Of a stretch of 64,000 nucleotides of DNA, positions 26,090 to 34,802 are shown one piece after another. Made by a program: the position numbers and the translations under genes. Under the pieces are notes generated by a model. The model was not told the DNA's origin, did not search any database, and saw nothing but the letters and a program-made list of their open reading frames with translations. Position 1 is the stretch's first letter, and each line of letters opens with the position of its first letter. This DNA comes from Methylocystis sp. MJC1 (lineage in GTDB: Bacteria > Pseudomonadota > Alphaproteobacteria > Rhizobiales > Beijerinckiaceae), in assembly GCF_026427715.1 (NCBI RefSeq), contig NZ_CP107558.1:2021001-2085000 (forward strand), written 5' to 3'.

Positions 26090-26572
26090 ATGCGTTTTAT
26101 TTCAATCGTCCGGTCGCTTGGTCTGGCCGGCGCAGCCGCGGGGCTCCTCGCCGCGAGCAACGCCTGCGCACAGGACTTCACGGCTCCCTTCTTCGGCGGC
26201 GGCTATGCGCCGGGGCCGAGTTACGCCTATAGCGGTTACAATGGAGGCTACGAAGGCGGTTACGATGGCGGCGCGGTCGGTTATGACCAGGGCTATTACC
26301 AGGGCGGATACCAATATCCGGCCGGCGGATATGGCGGCGGGGCCTATCGCCGCGCAGCCTACAGCGGCGCCGACGTCTATCGGAACTCGCGCTATGCCTA
26401 CGGCCGGACCTATGAGCGCTCCTATGTCGTGCCGCGGACGGTCTATCGGCCTTACGTGCGCACGCATTACGTGCCGGTGACGACGTACCGCGCGTACAAT
26501 ACGGTCTCCTATCGGCCGGTCACGCAATATCGGGTCGTGCGCAAGCGCTGCCACTGCGAAACGATTTACTAA
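26090..26572 (+). CDS. Tyr/Gly-rich exported protein
   Basis: A 160-residue protein with a signal peptide (about 1-26, ending ACA). A repetitive Tyr-Gly-rich middle (GGYEGGYDGGAVGYDQGYYQ) is followed by a Tyr/Arg/Val-rich end with alternating RPYVRTHYVPVTTYR, finishing in CHCETIY. The AGGGGG site 8 bases before the ATG at 26090 fixes the start. It lies 46 bases after the Gly-rich gene and is probably co-transcribed. The two share N-terminal signal sequence style, suggesting common ancestry. Confidence 0.7.
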   Translation: MRFISIVRSLGLAGAAAGLLAASNACAQDFTAPFFGGGYAPGPSYAYSGYNGGYEGGYDGGAVGYDQGYYQGGYQYPAGGYGGGAYRRAAYSGADVYRNSRYAYGRTYERSYVVPRTVYRPYVRTHYVPVTTYRAYNTVSYRPVTQYRVVRKRCHCETIY

Positions 26573-26580
26573 AAAACAAA

Positions 26581-26648
26581 GCGGCGGCCCGAGAGGCCGC
26601 CGCAAAACACTCTTGATAAGTACACCGAGCCTTTAGGCTCGCTTTTTT
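26581..26648 (+). terminator. Hairpins ending the Gly/Tyr-rich gene pair
   Basis: Two hairpins follow the stop. The first (26581-26602) has 9-base arms GCGGCGGCC/GGCCGCCGC and, read on the minus strand, is followed by a T-rich run. The second (26626-26648) has arms CGAGCC/GGCTCG and then CTTTTTTA, a good rho-independent terminator on the plus strand. Together they probably insulate the convergent ilvE gene. The second also begins a family C repeat that ends with CCCGCGGTCC. Confidence 0.75.
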
Positions 26649-26679
26649 ATTACGAGCCTAAGGGCCCGCGGTCCGACTT

Positions 26680-27555
26680 TCAGGCGTGGATCTCTTTATT
26701 GTAGTCCTCGACCATCGCACGCGAGACCGCGCCCGGCGTGAAGCTGTATTTTCCGCCGATCTCCGAGACCGGGGTGACTTCCGCGCCCGTGCCGCAGATG
26801 AAGCATTCGTCGAACGACGCCATCTCTTCCGGCATGATGCGGCGCTCGATGATCTCGATTCCGCGACGCTTGGCGAGGTCGATCACCGTGCGGCGCGTGA
26901 TGCCGTCGAGGAAGCAATCCGCGATCGGCGTATGCAGCGCGCCGTCCTTCACAAAGAAGACATTGGCGCCGGTGCATTCCGCGACCCTGCCCTGCCAGTC
27001 GAGCATCAGCGCATCGGCGTAGCCGCGCCGCTCGGCGCGGTGCTTCGAGATGGTGCAGATCATGTAGAGGCCGGCGGCCTTCGCCAAGGACGGCGCCGTG
27101 CGCGGGTCTGGGCGGCAATATTCCGCGATGTCGAGCTTGATGCCCTTCATCTTGGTGGCGATGTCGAACATGCTCGGCCAGTCCCACATCGCGATAGCGA
27201 CATGGATGGTCGAGTTCTGCGCTGCGACCGCCATCATCTCGCTGCCGCGCCAGGCGACCGGGCGGACGTAACAGTCGGTGAAATTATTCGCCTTCAGCGT
27301 CGCGTCCTTGGCCGCGACCAGCTCGTCGACCGTGTAAGGAATCTCGAAATCGAGAATTTGCGCCGAATTCTTGAAGCGCTCCGAATGCTCGACCGACTTG
27401 AAGATCTTGCCGCCATAGGCGCGCTCGCCCTCGAAGACGCAAGAGCCGTAATGGAGGCCGTGTGAGAGAACATGCAGCTTCGCGTCGCGCCACGGGACGA
27501 GCGCGCCGTTGTACCAAATGAATCCGTCGCGCTGATCGAAGGGCGGAACAATCAT
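26680..27555 (-). CDS. ilvE: Branched-chain amino acid aminotransferase
   Basis: Fold-type IV PLP aminotransferase (291 aa) for the last step of Leu/Ile/Val synthesis. Motifs are FIWYNGALVPWRDAKLHVLSHGLHYGSCVFEGERAYGG in family order, and the lysine-containing VYVRPVAWRGS region here reads CYVRPVAWRGSEMM. Late conserved pieces include CTGANVFFVKDG and DGITRRTVIDLA. The ATG at 27555 follows GGGAG. It is divergent from the marR/petP-like gene, an order conserved in alphaproteobacteria. Confidence 0.92.
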   Translation of the reverse strand: MIVPPFDQRDGFIWYNGALVPWRDAKLHVLSHGLHYGSCVFEGERAYGGKIFKSVEHSERFKNSAQILDFEIPYTVDELVAAKDATLKANNFTDCYVRPVAWRGSEMMAVAAQNSTIHVAIAMWDWPSMFDIATKMKGIKLDIAEYCRPDPRTAPSLAKAAGLYMICTISKHRAERRGYADALMLDWQGRVAECTGANVFFVKDGALHTPIADCFLDGITRRTVIDLAKRRGIEIIERRIMPEEMASFDECFICGTGAEVTPVSEIGGKYSFTPGAVSRAMVEDYNKEIHA

Positions 27556-27639
27556 GGCAAGCTCCGGGAAAACGGCGCCTTGGCAAGGCCCGGCTGGCCG
27601 CCTAGACGCTCGCATGAACCACTAGCCATCGGTCAGAAA

Positions 27640-27660
27640 TATGTCAATATAGCTGACATA
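27640..27660. promoter_or_regulatory. Perfect inverted repeat, candidate MarR operator
   Basis: TATGTCA and TGACATA form perfect 7-base arms with a 7-base spacer. The site sits in an AT-rich patch between the divergent ilvE and marR-like genes, 55 bases before the regulator start. MarR proteins usually bind such palindromes next to their own gene, so autoregulation is likely. Both transcription directions could be affected. Confidence 0.6.
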
Positions 27661-27714
27661 AAATCCAGCTTCGCGAGCATAAAGCTCACGGTCCCGCAGC
27701 GAGGAAAAAGCGTC

Positions 27715-28281
27715 TTGAGCGAGCTTCTCGAGCGAAAGACCGCCGGGCTGGCGGCGGACGCCACTGTCCCCCCGGGTGGCGCTCGGGCGGCGCGCCGCAT
27801 GGAGGACGACGCCGAGGCGCTCGATCTGGTCGAGCTCTTTTTCTTCGCCTATCGCGATTTCGTCGGCGACGCGGACCGCCTGTTGGAGAATTACGGGTTC
27901 GGGCGGGCGCATCATCGCGTGCTGCATTTCGTCCACCGCAGGCCTGGCCTCACGATCGCGGCGCTGCTCGATATTTTGAAAATCACCAAGCAGAGCCTCA
28001 ACCGCGTGCTCAAGCAGCTTCTCGACGCCGGTTTCGTGGAGGCGCGCGCTGGGGCCGTCGACCGGCGCCAACGTTTGCTTTATCCCACGCCGCGCGGCGC
28101 GCAGCTCGCGCGTGACCTCGCGGCCCTGCAATCGGCGCGCTTCCGCCGCGTCATGGAAGAACTGCCGTCCCCAGCGCGCGACGCCGCGGCTGAGTTTCTG
28201 TTCGCGATGATCGACAAGGAGGAGCGCGACAGGGTGCGCAACCTTCTCGGCCGGCCGGACCTCGGCCGCGACGAGCGGTAA
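27715..28281 (+). CDS. petP: MarR-family regulator, PetP-like
   Basis: A 188-residue winged-helix regulator: YRDFVGDADRLLENYGFGRAHHRVLHFV leads into ALLDILKITKQSLNRVLKQLLDAGFVEA, the DNA-recognition helix, in several short pieces. The start is probably TTG at 27715 with GAGGA 9 bases upstream; an ATG at 27799 is the alternative. With the OmpR-type gene 6 bases downstream it matches the petP-petR pair described upstream of petABC in Rhodobacter capsulatus. Here petABC is absent and ilvE is adjacent. Confidence 0.8.
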   Translation: MSELLERKTAGLAADATVPPGGARAARRMEDDAEALDLVELFFFAYRDFVGDADRLLENYGFGRAHHRVLHFVHRRPGLTIAALLDILKITKQSLNRVLKQLLDAGFVEARAGAVDRRQRLLYPTPRGAQLARDLAALQSARFRRVMEELPSPARDAAAEFLFAMIDKEERDRVRNLLGRPDLGRDER

Positions 28282-28287
28282 GCGCCG

Positions 28288-29058
28288 ATGCCCTCCTCGC
28301 CGTCTCCAACGATCTCGCAGCAAAATCCGAACGCCGGGGCGAAGGGCGCACATATTCTCGTGGTCGACGACGATCAGCGAATCCGTGCGCTTCTGACGCG
28401 CTATCTGATGCGCGAAGGCTATCTCGTCAGCGCCGCCGCCGACACGCGGGAGGCCTCTGAGCTGCTCGAGGACATGGCGTTCGATCTCATCGTGCTCGAC
28501 GTCATGATGCCTGGCGAAAGCGGCACGCGATTCACCGCGCGGCTGCGCGAGGGTCCTGAACCCATGCGCTCGGCGCCGATCCTCATGCTCTCGGCGCTCC
28601 ACGAAACCCGCAACCGCGTCGAGGGCCTGGAGGCCGGCGTCGACGACTACCTCGCCAAGCCTTTCGATCCGCGCGAATTGTCTCTGCGCATCGCCAGCAT
28701 TTTACGACGCGCCCGCCGGCCCGAGACCGTCGATCCGCTCGTGCGCTTCGGCCCTTTCGCCTATGATCCCGCGCGCGCCGAGCTCACCTGCCTCGGCGAG
28801 GCGGTGCGGCTCACGACACGCGAGCGCGATGTGCTGCAGATTCTCGTCGAACATTCGGGCGCCATTGTTTCGCGTCAGAGTCTCGCCAGTCGCGAGTCGG
28901 AGCCGAAGGCGGCGGAGCGGTCGGTCGATGTCGAAATCGCCCGCCTGCGGCGCAAGATAGAAATCGACCCGAGTGCGCCCCGTTATTTACAAACGGCGCG
29001 CGGCCAGGGATACCGGCTCGTCGTCGACGCGCCGCGCGCGAAGAAAATGCAAAGCTAG
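28288..29058 (+). CDS. petR: OmpR-family response regulator, PetR-like
   Basis: A 256-residue regulator with a receiver domain (HILVVDDDQ, phospho-acceptor Asp71 in LIVLDVMMPGESG, conserved Lys in YLAKPFDPREL). The C-terminal winged helix has LTTRERDVLQILVEHSG and YLQTARGQGYRLV. It starts 6 bases after the MarR-like gene and is followed 8 bases later by a histidine kinase, so all three form one operon. The kinase is its likely partner. Confidence 0.88.
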   Translation: MPSSPSPTISQQNPNAGAKGAHILVVDDDQRIRALLTRYLMREGYLVSAAADTREASELLEDMAFDLIVLDVMMPGESGTRFTARLREGPEPMRSAPILMLSALHETRNRVEGLEAGVDDYLAKPFDPRELSLRIASILRRARRPETVDPLVRFGPFAYDPARAELTCLGEAVRLTTRERDVLQILVEHSGAIVSRQSLASRESEPKAAERSVDVEIARLRRKIEIDPSAPRYLQTARGQGYRLVVDAPRAKKMQS

Positions 29059-29066
29059 GGGCGACA

Positions 29067-30437
29067 ATGTCCGTCGTGATTGCCGAGGTTCTTTCTGCGC
29101 CGCTCCAGATTTGGCGCCGCTTCGCCGACTGGCTGCATGCGCGCATGCCAAAGGGCCTTTACGCGCGCGCGCTGCTGATCGTCATCCTCCCCGTCGTGCT
29201 GCTTCAGTCGGCGGTGGCCTATGTGTATATGGAACGGCACTGGGAGGTCATGACCTATCGCCTCTCCGGCGCAGTGGCGCGGCAAGTGGCGACGATCGTC
29301 GACGCCTACCAGACCTTTCCGGATGACGCCGGCCACAATCAGCTGCGTCGCATCGCGGCGCTCGATCTCAACATGGAGCTCACGCTCCTGCCCAAGGAGC
29401 CGCTGCCGGAGCCTCTTGCCAAGAAGCCGATCTTCTCCTTGCTCGACAAAGCGCTGTCGATCGAATTGTCGCGCAAGCTGCTGCAGCCCTATTGGATCAA
29501 CACCGGGTTCTCGGCCGATCGCATTGAAATCCGTGTCGCGCTGAATGACGCGACCTTGCGGATGCTGATCTTCCGCTCGCACGCCTATGCGTCGAACTCC
29601 TATATTTTCTTCATGTGGATGGCGATCGCTTCGATCATCATTCTCGCAATCGCCACGTCGTTCCTGCGTAATCAGATCCGGCCCATCCTGCGGCTGGCCC
29701 GTGCGGCGGAGGAGTTCGGCAAGGGCCGCGACGTGCAATTCAGCCCGCGCGGCGCGCGCGAGGTGCGCCAGGCCGGGGCCGCCTTCGTGGAGATGAAGCG
29801 CCGTGTCGAACGTGCGATCGAGCAGCGCACCACCATGCTCAATGGCGTCTCGCACGATCTGCGCACCATCATCACGCGCTTCAAGCTTTCGCTCGCCTTG
29901 ATGGGCGACACGAACGAAACGGGTGAGATGCGCAAGGACGTCGACGAGATGGAGCGCATGGTCGAGGCCTATCTCGCCTTCGCGCGCGGCGACGGCGGCG
30001 AGACATCCACGCCGACGGACATCAAGGCGATCCTCGAAGAGCTGAAGGCCGATACGGAGCGCCGCGGCGAGGTCGCCACACTCCAAATCGAGGGCGACCC
30101 GATCGTCGTCGCGCGCCCCGCGGCGATCAAGCGTCTGCTCGCCAATCTGGTCGGCAACGCCCAGCGCTATGGCAAGACGTTGGCCTTTTCCCTCGTCAAC
30201 GACGGCGAGTCGATGATCGTCCACATCGACGACGACGGGCCGGGGATTCCGGTCGAGCGGCGCGAAGACGCTTTCCGGCCGTTCTACAGGCTGGACGAAT
30301 CGCGCACTCAGGACAGCGGCAATTCGGGACTTGGGCTCGCGATCGCGCGCGACATTGCGCGTTCGCACGGCGGCGACATCACCCTCGACCGCAGTCCGCT
30401 GGGCGGGCTGCGGGCGACGGTGACGCTGCCGATTTAG
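29067..30437 (+). CDS. EnvZ-like sensor histidine kinase
   Basis: A 456-residue membrane kinase. TM1 is at about 35-55 and TM2 at 180-199, flanking a periplasmic loop of about 125 residues. HAMP follows (IRPILRLARAAEEFGKG). The HisKA phospho-acceptor is His263 in LNGVSHDLRT. The catalytic domain shows NLVGNAQRYG (N box), DDGPGIP (G1) and GNSGLGLAIA (G2). It is the last gene of the MarR-OmpR-kinase operon and overlaps the end of the convergent TetR gene by 4 bases. Confidence 0.92.
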   Translation: MSVVIAEVLSAPLQIWRRFADWLHARMPKGLYARALLIVILPVVLLQSAVAYVYMERHWEVMTYRLSGAVARQVATIVDAYQTFPDDAGHNQLRRIAALDLNMELTLLPKEPLPEPLAKKPIFSLLDKALSIELSRKLLQPYWINTGFSADRIEIRVALNDATLRMLIFRSHAYASNSYIFFMWMAIASIIILAIATSFLRNQIRPILRLARAAEEFGKGRDVQFSPRGAREVRQAGAAFVEMKRRVERAIEQRTTMLNGVSHDLRTIITRFKLSLALMGDTNETGEMRKDVDEMERMVEAYLAFARGDGGETSTPTDIKAILEELKADTERRGEVATLQIEGDPIVVARPAAIKRLLANLVGNAQRYGKTLAFSLVNDGESMIVHIDDDGPGIPVERREDAFRPFYRLDESRTQDSGNSGLGLAIARDIARSHGGDITLDRSPLGGLRATVTLPI

Positions 30438-31102
30438 GCTGAATGGTGCGGATATTCGTCTTCGGCGTGGCCGTGGCGGCGGCGGCGCATCGCGCCGCCG
30501 AATTCGAAGAGCCGGTTCGCCATATCGGCAAAAGGCCGCGTGATGCGGGCGAAGTCCTCGACATGCTCGACATAGCGCTCGCCGCGGGCGATCTCGCGGT
30601 CGAGCGTCTCCAGCGCGAAGGAGAACCCGTCCTGGAACCAGGCGTCGAGCACCCTGCCCCAGGCCATCGCCAACCCTTGCAACTTCAATGAGCCGACCGG
30701 ACCGTCGCAATCGATGTCGGCTGCCTCCAGCATGAAGCGCATGGAGTTGAGGGTCTCGCGATTGAGCGCGGCGCTGGTCAGCGGGTCGCGCGTCGACCAG
30801 CGGAAGATGCTGGCGAGCGCGTCGCGGTGGGGCTCCAGCACCTCCAGCCGCTTGCGCAGCACCTCGTAAAGCCGATCGCGCGCCGGATCATGCGAGTCCT
30901 GGGCCGAGATGGCCTCCAGCACGTCGCGGTCGATACGCCGGTTGAAGCCGCCGATAATCGCCCCCTTAGAGGGGAAGAGATCGCGCAAATCGGCGAGCGA
31001 AATACTTGCCTCATGGGCGATATCGGTGAGGCTGACGTCGCCGAAGTCGCGGCGCGCCGCCAGCTTCAAAGCGGCGTCGATCACCCTGTTTCGGACGCTC
31101 AT
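30434..31102 (-). CDS. TetR-family regulator
   Basis: A 222-residue regulator with an N-terminal helix-turn-helix (VSLTDIAHEASISLADLRDLFPSKGAI, in two short stretches) and a helical ligand or COQ9-like C-terminal part. It ends in a His/Arg-rich tail (MRRRRHGHAEDEYPHHSA). The C-terminal helical region with WFQDGFSFALETLDREI resembles COQ9-like TetR proteins of alphaproteobacteria. The target is unknown. It reads in the same direction as proC-ybjN but is separated by about 70 bases. Confidence 0.85.
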   Translation of the reverse strand: MSVRNRVIDAALKLAARRDFGDVSLTDIAHEASISLADLRDLFPSKGAIIGGFNRRIDRDVLEAISAQDSHDPARDRLYEVLRKRLEVLEPHRDALASIFRWSTRDPLTSAALNRETLNSMRFMLEAADIDCDGPVGSLKLQGLAMAWGRVLDAWFQDGFSFALETLDREIARGERYVEHVEDFARITRPFADMANRLFEFGGAMRRRRHGHAEDEYPHHSA

Positions 31103-31173
31103 CTTCGTTCTCCGATGTCTGTTGTCTTGTGGCGTAATTTATTGCTCCGCCATCAAGGGGCAAGCCGGACTGC

Positions 31174-31995
31174 TCAGCCAGATAGTTCGCCGGCGCGCTT
31201 TTTCGCCGCCGCCACCGCGCGCGACATCAGCGGCGCGAGGCCGTCCTCGGCCATCAGCACGGAGAGCGCCGCCGCCGTCGTGCCGCCCGGCGAGGTGACG
31301 CGCTGACGCAAGGTCTCGGCCGAAACATCCGCCTGCCGATGCAGGAGCTCGCCAGCGCCTTCTATGGTCGCGCGGGCGAGACGGCCAGCAAGATCCGCGG
31401 GAAGGCCCGCCTCGACGCCGGCGGCGGCCAGACATTCCACGAGATAGAAAACATAAGCCGGGCCAGAACCGGAGACCGCCGTCACCGCGTCGATCAGCGC
31501 CTCGCTCTCGACCCATTCGACCTGTCCGGCCGCGGCGAGCAACGCATGCGCCAAGGCCCTCTGTCCCTGGCTTGTCACGGGGCTCGCAAAAGCGCCCGTC
31601 ACGCCGCGCCCGATGGCCGCCGGCGTATTGGGCATGGCTCGCACGATGGCTTGAGCGGTCGGCAGCCGCGCGCCGATATCGGCGATGCGCTTGCCCGCAA
31701 GGATAGAAACGACGACCGACTCGGGCCCCACGAAAGGCGCAGCCGCCGACGTCCCCGCCTCCAGCATCTGCGGCTTGGTGGCGAGGATCACCGCGTCGCG
31801 CGCGCCCCCCGCTCCGGCGTCGAGCGAATAGCCTTTCGCCGCGCAGACTGCTTGCAGCCGCTCCGACGGATTTGGATCGATGACGGCGACCCCATCGCCA
31901 ACGAGCCCCTCCGCCGCCCAGCCCTCGAGCATGGCGAGCCCCATATTGCCCGCCCCGATCAGCGCGACACTCTTGCCCTCGAGCGCCCGGTTCAC
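31174..31995 (-). CDS. proC: Pyrroline-5-carboxylate reductase
   Basis: Last step of proline synthesis, NADPH dependent, 273 aa. There is a Rossmann motif at the N-terminus (VALIGAGNMGLAMLEGW), ILATKPQML, VRAMPNTPAAIGRG, AVSGSGPAYVFYLVE and the C-terminal VTSPGGTTAAAL signature. The start is a GTG that overlaps the ybjN stop (GTGA), so translation is probably coupled to ybjN. Confidence 0.95.
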   Translation of the reverse strand: MNRALEGKSVALIGAGNMGLAMLEGWAAEGLVGDGVAVIDPNPSERLQAVCAAKGYSLDAGAGGARDAVILATKPQMLEAGTSAAAPFVGPESVVVSILAGKRIADIGARLPTAQAIVRAMPNTPAAIGRGVTGAFASPVTSQGQRALAHALLAAAGQVEWVESEALIDAVTAVSGSGPAYVFYLVECLAAAGVEAGLPADLAGRLARATIEGAGELLHRQADVSAETLRQRVTSPGGTTAAALSVLMAEDGLAPLMSRAVAAAKKRAGELSG

Positions 31996-32495
31996 GCCTC
32001 GCCCTTTGTCTCGAAATTGGCGGCCTCTAGAGCTTCCTTAGCGGATTTGCCCGCCCAGAGCACGAATTGGAAGGCCTGATAATAGCGCTCGCAAGAAGAA
32101 AGCGCATTGTCCAGAAGCGCCGCGCATTGTGGGGCGGAGGGCTGCGCGCCCCCGGAGAGGATCAGCCCATGGCGGTGCATGGCGACATTCTCCTGCGGCC
32201 AAAAATCGAAATGGCCGATCCACATCTGCTCGTTGATGGCGTTGACGAGCGCCATCACCTCGCGGCGGCGACGCTCCGGCGCCTTGAGGTCGAAAGCACA
32301 GCTCACATGCAGCGTTTCGAGATGCGGCAGCCAGGTGAAGGCGACGTGGTATTCCGTCCAGGCGCCGGCGACCGAAATGGAAATCTCGTCATCGTCCTCG
32401 CGGTCGAATGACCAATCATTTGTGGCGGCAAGCTGCTCCACGACATCCACCGGATGTTCGGCGCGTTCCGTTTCTTTTTCTGTAGCGATCAGCAT
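31992..32495 (-). CDS. YbjN domain protein
   Basis: A 167-residue cytoplasmic protein of the YbjN family, with WSFDREDDDEISISVAGAW in two parts, LVNAINEQMWIGHFDFW and a C-terminal helical segment. YbjN folds like type III secretion chaperones; in alphaproteobacteria it is almost always next to proC, as here, with overlapping codons. The role is unknown. The ATG at 32495 has AAGG 6 bases upstream. Confidence 0.9.
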   Translation of the reverse strand: MLIATEKETERAEHPVDVVEQLAATNDWSFDREDDDEISISVAGAWTEYHVAFTWLPHLETLHVSCAFDLKAPERRRREVMALVNAINEQMWIGHFDFWPQENVAMHRHGLILSGGAQPSAPQCAALLDNALSSCERYYQAFQFVLWAGKSAKEALEAANFETKGEA

Positions 32496-32852
32496 AGCCA
32501 ACCTTCATCGGAGTGTCAGCAGGACGCGGCGACCAACAGCAACATAATGTGACGCATTACGAAGCGTCGAGTAACAGGCGTCTCCCGATCAGCAGAGCGC
32601 TCAGTGCGGACGAATCACCCGCGAAAGCCACTATACTCCACCTGTCTGGAAACGCATGAGGATCGGGATGGCCCGTCAACTTGGGACATAGACTGCGGGA
32701 TTCGGCTTTCGTCGTCTATGCCCGCCACCCCCTATTCCACAGATAGACGCCGGGGCCCTCAAAAAAACTTTGGAGAACTCCGGCCGTTACTTTCCGCGCT
32801 TGAATCGTCAACCGTTTTGCAACTCTGCCGAGCGCTACGGCTGTGGACAAAT
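32496..32852. other. Intergenic gap, no gene seen
   Basis: About 357 bases between the ybjN start and the L,D-transpeptidase stop, both on the minus strand. It should hold the ybjN-proC promoter. I see no hairpin with a T run and no frame with normal codon use. It is less GC-rich than the genes around it. Confidence 0.5.
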
Positions 32853-33377
32853 TCAAGGCTGCATGATGACCGGCGATCCCACGCTGACGCGGGAATAGAG
32901 GTCCACAACATCCTCGTTCAGCATGCGAATGCAGCCATAGGAGGCGGCGGTGCCGACGGAAGCGCGCATTTTCGCCGTCGTGCCATGGATCGCGACCTCG
33001 CCGCGGTCGAGGGTCAGCGCCGCGACGCCCATCGGATTGCGGGGCGAGCCGCCGGGAATCAAGTGCGGAAGCTCGGGATGGTCGGCGCGAACGACCGCCG
33101 GCGGCGACCAGTCCGGCTCGTAATATTTACCGTCGACGGCGGCGTAGCCCGACCATTCCTTGCCGCGCTTTGGCACGGCCACCGGATAGCGGATGGCGAC
33201 GCCGGGGCGCACCACATAAAACAGCCTGCGCTGGCTGGCGCTGATGACGATCGTGCCCGGCTCGACGCTGGGCGCGAAGGCGACGGTGTCGCGGGCCGAG
33301 GCGACCTGCGGCAAGAGGGCGAAACCGAGCGCCGCGGCGGCGCCGAAAATTACGGCTTGGAGAGACGAGCTACGCAT
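32853..33377 (-). CDS. L,D-transpeptidase (YkuD domain)
   Basis: Exported 174-residue enzyme that makes 3-3 cross-links or attaches proteins to peptidoglycan. It has a signal peptide (about 1-29, ending ASA). The catalytic motif is HGTT followed 14 residues later by SYGCIRM, with Cys as nucleophile. The family landmark NPMGVAAL precedes it. The ATG at 33377 has AAGGTGAG upstream. Length and domain layout are typical for the many Ldt paralogues of Hyphomicrobiales. Confidence 0.92.
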   Translation of the reverse strand: MRSSSLQAVIFGAAAALGFALLPQVASARDTVAFAPSVEPGTIVISASQRRLFYVVRPGVAIRYPVAVPKRGKEWSGYAAVDGKYYEPDWSPPAVVRADHPELPHLIPGGSPRNPMGVAALTLDRGEVAIHGTTAKMRASVGTAASYGCIRMLNEDVVDLYSRVSVGSPVIMQP

Positions 33378-33613
33378 GGGACTCACCTTTAACTGGACGC
33401 CCGACACGGAAAGATTTCGATGCTTTGCATTTTAGCTTCAGCTAAGGCCCTGTCTAAGCGTTCCGTGTCTTGCGGTTAGTGCTTAACCTTAAGGTTTTTC
33501 GCATGTTGCGCTCATGCAACAGCGGCCTTCGCCTTTATTTAGCCCTCTCTGCGCCAAAATCCGTGCGGGTGCGCACTTGCCCCCTGAGGACGGCTGGGTG
33601 ATAGGAAAAACAG

Positions 33614-34486
33614 ATGGAAAAACAAAGCTTCCCGCCGAAAATTTTCGACCGCGCGCTGCTGCACGCACGGCTCCGACGGGCGCTCGCCAAGGGCGCCCCC
33701 GACTTCCTGCTGGCGCGGGCGGCGGACGACCTTCTCGACCGGCTCCTAACCGTTAAGCGCAGCTTCCCGCGTTCACTAGATTTGGGGGCGCCGGCCGAAC
33801 ATTTTGCCGAAGCGATCGTCGCCAGCGGCCGCGCCACGCCGCTGCGGGCGAGCCGCCTCGGCGGCGCCGTGATCGCGGACGAAGAGGCCCTGCCTTTCGC
33901 GCCTGGTTCGTTCGATCTCGTGGTTTCGGGCATGGCCCTGCAATGGGTGAACGACCTGCCGGGCGTCTTCGCCCAGGTGCGCCGCATCCTCGCGCCGGAC
34001 GGTCTGTTTCTGGCCTGCCTGCCCGGCGGCGCGAGCCTCGTGGAGCTGCGCGTGGCGCTGGCCCAGGCCGAGGAGGAAGTCACAGGCGGCGCGAGCCCGC
34101 GCGTCTCGCCCTTCGTCGACGTGCGCGACATGGGCGGGCTGCTGCAGCGCGCGGGCTTCGCCCTCCCCGTTTCCGACGTCGACAGCTTCACGCTGCGCTA
34201 CGACTCGCTCTTGGACCTGATGGCCGATCTGCGCGCCATGGGCGCGGCCAATGTGCTCGTCAAGCGCGCCGCGCGTCCGCTGCGGCGCGACGTGCTTGCC
34301 CGCGCCGCGCAGATTTACGCCGAGCGCTTCTCGGATCCGGATGGGCGGGTGCGCGCAAGCTTCGAAATCGTCTGGATTTCCGGCTGGGCGCCACATGAGA
34401 GCCAGCAAAAGCCGGCCAAACCAGGTTCCGCCACCATGCGGTTGGAGAATGCGATGAAGACGGCGCGCAGCTCCCAGGAAGAGTAG
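33614..34486 (+). CDS. NDUFAF5-like SAM-dependent methyltransferase-fold protein
   Basis: A 290-residue protein that begins FDRALLHARLRRA, the mark of the NDUFAF5/BioC-like group linked to complex I assembly. The usual SAM motif I (DLGCG) reads LDLGAPAEHFAEA, without the Cys-Gly, while motif for strand 4 (FDLVVSGMALQWVNDLPG) is kept. In mitochondria NDUFAF5 is an arginine hydroxylase, not a methyltransferase, which would fit a weak SAM site. The start has AGGA 9 bases upstream. Confidence 0.8.
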   Translation: MEKQSFPPKIFDRALLHARLRRALAKGAPDFLLARAADDLLDRLLTVKRSFPRSLDLGAPAEHFAEAIVASGRATPLRASRLGGAVIADEEALPFAPGSFDLVVSGMALQWVNDLPGVFAQVRRILAPDGLFLACLPGGASLVELRVALAQAEEEVTGGASPRVSPFVDVRDMGGLLQRAGFALPVSDVDSFTLRYDSLLDLMADLRAMGAANVLVKRAARPLRRDVLARAAQIYAERFSDPDGRVRASFEIVWISGWAPHESQQKPAKPGSATMRLENAMKTARSSQEE

Positions 34487-34802
34487 CTTTTCTCGCTACC
34501 GCTCCAGCAATCCCCGATCGGACCGACACCCGCCGGCGGCGCGTCTCTGATTGCTTCAGCCTAGCGAAAACTTTGGCCACAATGAAAATTTGAACGGGAA
34601 TTCGATACTCTAGAAATGATGGTTGGAATAACTGTTGTAATTCGGAAAGATAGGACTATCTTAATACAATCAGGTTTCGGCCGGACGATCTTACTTTCTC
34701 TCTCGTCATTGGCGAGTCGGCTTGTGGTTTCCTCTCCAGAACTTTGATTTCCCGCGGCGGCGAACCTCGCCTCCGCGCAACTGCTCCTGGAAAGGACATC
34801 TC
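34487..34802 (+). promoter_or_regulatory. Long AT-rich leader upstream of cspA
   Basis: The 316 bases before the cold-shock gene are AT-rich between 34560 and 34700, unlike the rest of the window. They contain no frame I can support. Cold-shock genes often have long 5' leaders that fold differently at low temperature, so part of this stretch may be a thermosensitive leader. A clear promoter cannot be fixed by eye. Confidence 0.4.

Noticed and set aside
29055..30710. Long minus-strand frame opposite the histidine kinase
   Set aside because: The kinase on the plus strand has all HisKA/HATPase boxes; the antisense peptide is low-complexity Arg/Asp/Gly.
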